Positions 62,994 through 64,000 of a stretch of 64,000 bases of DNA are shown piece after piece (position 1 is the first letter of the stretch; each line of letters starts with the position of its first letter). The notes below the pieces were generated by a model that was given only the letters and a program-made list of their open reading frames with translations, ran no database searches and was not told where the DNA came from. The DNA lies in assembly GCA_902364065.1 (NCBI GenBank), contig CABJCJ010000001.1:1-64000 (forward strand), in the 5' to 3' direction. Source of the stretch: Veillonellaceae bacterium SB90 (GTDB lineage: Bacteria > Bacillota > Negativicutes > Selenomonadales > Selenomonadaceae). The translations under genes and the position numbers were made by a program.

Positions 62994-63416
62994 ATGGAAT
63001 ACAAGAAACTCGATGAAACGCGCTGGCTGCTGCGCCTCGATCCCGATGATGAAATCATCGCTTCGCTGGGGAAGCTGGCAGCGGAAGAAGGCATCCGTCT
63101 CGCGATGGTGCAGGGCCTTGGTGCGGTCAAGAAAGTCGTCATGGGTGTTTACAATGTGCCGAAGCAGGCATACAAGGCCAATACGCTCACGGGAGCCTAC
63201 GAGATGCTCTCGCTTACGGGTACGCTTGACACGATGCAGGGCAAGCCTTACAGCCATCTGCACATCGCGGTTGGGGATGAGGAAGGCTATGCGCACGGCG
63301 GCCACCTCAATGAAGCCGTCATCAGCGCGACGGCTGAAATCATTGTGACGGTTCTGCCGGGTGAGATCGACCGGGTGCGCAGTGAGCAGACGGGCCTCAA
63401 CATCTGGAAATTCTGA
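62994..63416 (+). CDS. PPC-domain (DUF296) protein
   Basis: Protein of 140 residues made of one PPC/DUF296 domain: WLLRLDPDDEIIASLGKLA, GLGAVKKVVMGVYN, YSHLHIAVGDEEGYAHGGHL with metal-ligand His. It is a trimeric domain found in DNA-binding AT-hook proteins of plants and stand-alone in bacteria. AAGGAGGG precedes ATG62994. Function unknown. Confidence 0.88.
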   Translation: MEYKKLDETRWLLRLDPDDEIIASLGKLAAEEGIRLAMVQGLGAVKKVVMGVYNVPKQAYKANTLTGAYEMLSLTGTLDTMQGKPYSHLHIAVGDEEGYAHGGHLNEAVISATAEIIVTVLPGEIDRVRSEQTGLNIWKF

Positions 63417-63427
63417 GGGAAGCGGGG

Positions 63428-64000
63428 ATGGTCATGACCCAGCAGAATCAGCCGGCTGCCGCCGGCCTTGAGAAGCGGTATGTGGAACTCGGGGAGTTCC
63501 TGGAGATCTTTCAGCCCATCTATGCCCGGCGGCTCAAGAAGACGCGGCTGGATACCATGCGCTTTGCCTACTATACGAGCGCCGGCACGGGAATCAATAT
63601 CCTCAAGGGGCATCAGCTCTGGATGCGGGCGGCAGCCTGCATGAATGACTATCGGGAAATCGATTACGGCATCCAGCTGCTCAACAAGACGATCTATGGC
63701 TCCGCTTACCGCCGCGAACGCATCCAGAAACTCGCGGCGCGTCTCGACTGGGGCGATAATGTGCTCGATTCCATGATGAGCGACCTCAACCGCAATGAGC
63801 AGCGCTACATCACGCATACGTATCTGGCCTGCGTGGCCGAGCAGCGCCCGCGCGAGAAGGGCAAGGGACGTCTCTCGATGTGGCGTGCCTATGGCAGGAA
63901 GACCGGCGTGGCTTTCGTGCTGAAGCCCAAGGCCATTTTTCGCCCGCTTGCTCCGCTGCCGCTGGTGCTGACACCCGTGGAATACCTGAGCCAGTCTCAG
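63428..64000 (+). CDS. DUF2971-family protein, 3' end cut by the window
   Basis: A frame of at least 191 codons runs open to the last base. It starts ATG63428 (or 63434) behind AGCGGGG, 11 bases after the previous stop. DUF2971-like features: YYTSAGTGINILKGHQLWMR, a CMNDYREIDYG motif, then LSMWRAYGRKTGVAFVL. Members are often found in accessory or defence regions but have no settled function. Confidence 0.7.
   Translation, partial: MVMTQQNQPAAAGLEKRYVELGEFLEIFQPIYARRLKKTRLDTMRFAYYTSAGTGINILKGHQLWMRAAACMNDYREIDYGIQLLNKTIYGSAYRRERIQKLAARLDWGDNVLDSMMSDLNRNEQRYITHTYLACVAEQRPREKGKGRLSMWRAYGRKTGVAFVLKPKAIFRPLAPLPLVLTPVEYLSQSQ

Overview
The window reads as chromosome of a diderm Firmicute of the Negativicutes (Selenomonadaceae-like; Mitsuokella or Selenomonas is my guess, inferred from gene content and not from any database match). 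Gene families and order are Firmicute (FapR-controlled fatty-acid operon, Prp-processed L27, RAT/antiterminator-controlled PTS, CvfB, YqeK, RsfS), yet there is an HAE1-type RND efflux pump with a lipoprotein adaptor, which needs an outer membrane. Codons are rich in G/C at third positions, TTG and GTG starts behind strong Shine-Dalgarno sites are frequent, and consensus TTGACA/TATAAT promoters abound. I saw no rRNA, CRISPR array, insertion sequence, integrase or prophage. The window ends inside a gene.

1-17 kb: tRNA-His/Trp/Ser; a purine riboswitch and purine permease; rplU-prp-rpmA; then a tightly packed run obg, yhbY, proB, proA, a 48-codon membrane ORF, nadD, yqeK, an LCP-family gene, rsfS and an S1-domain regulator. 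After these come an orphan solute-binding protein, rimO, a CinA-C amidohydrolase, a secreted protein, a reverse-strand tRNA-Gln, and a heavy-metal P-type ATPase whose metal-binding domain is at the C-terminus, with an ArsR/SmtB-type operator in its promoter.

17-36 kb: a reverse-strand DUF4127 gene; rsmD-coaD-coiled-coil protein; larB and larC (nickel-pincer cofactor); a glucose-type PTS EIICBA behind a RAT antiterminator/terminator switch, followed by its BglG-family antiterminator; yceD-rpmF; and a long fatty-acid operon fapR-plsX-fabH-fabK-fabD-fabG-acpP-[FabK-like flavoprotein with four cysteines]-fabF-rnc behind a FapR box. The extra flavoprotein is the best candidate in the window for an unrecognised activity: a FabX-like route to unsaturated fatty acids.

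36-47 kb: a metallo-beta-lactamase-fold hydrolase, a MarR regulator divergent from an RND adaptor/pump pair, recA-recX, a DUF805 membrane protein, guaA and a PHP phosphatase.

47-51 kb: an ArsR-family gene with an apparently leaderless transcript, two tandem radical-SAM paralogues with a CX4CX2C cluster motif, an iron-sulfur flavoprotein and an Old Yellow Enzyme-like reductase. CATATC elements precede the first three. This looks like a small uncharacterised redox module.

51-64 kb: a binding-protein-dependent ABC importer (binding protein, attenuator, ATPase, fused permease) with its own YesM-type two-component system; LUD and VOC proteins; an HMA_2-like membrane protein divergent from an ABC-2 exporter; a zinc/manganese-type ABC ATPase and permease with a His/Cys-rich N-terminus on the ATPase; a PPC-domain protein; and a truncated DUF2971 gene.
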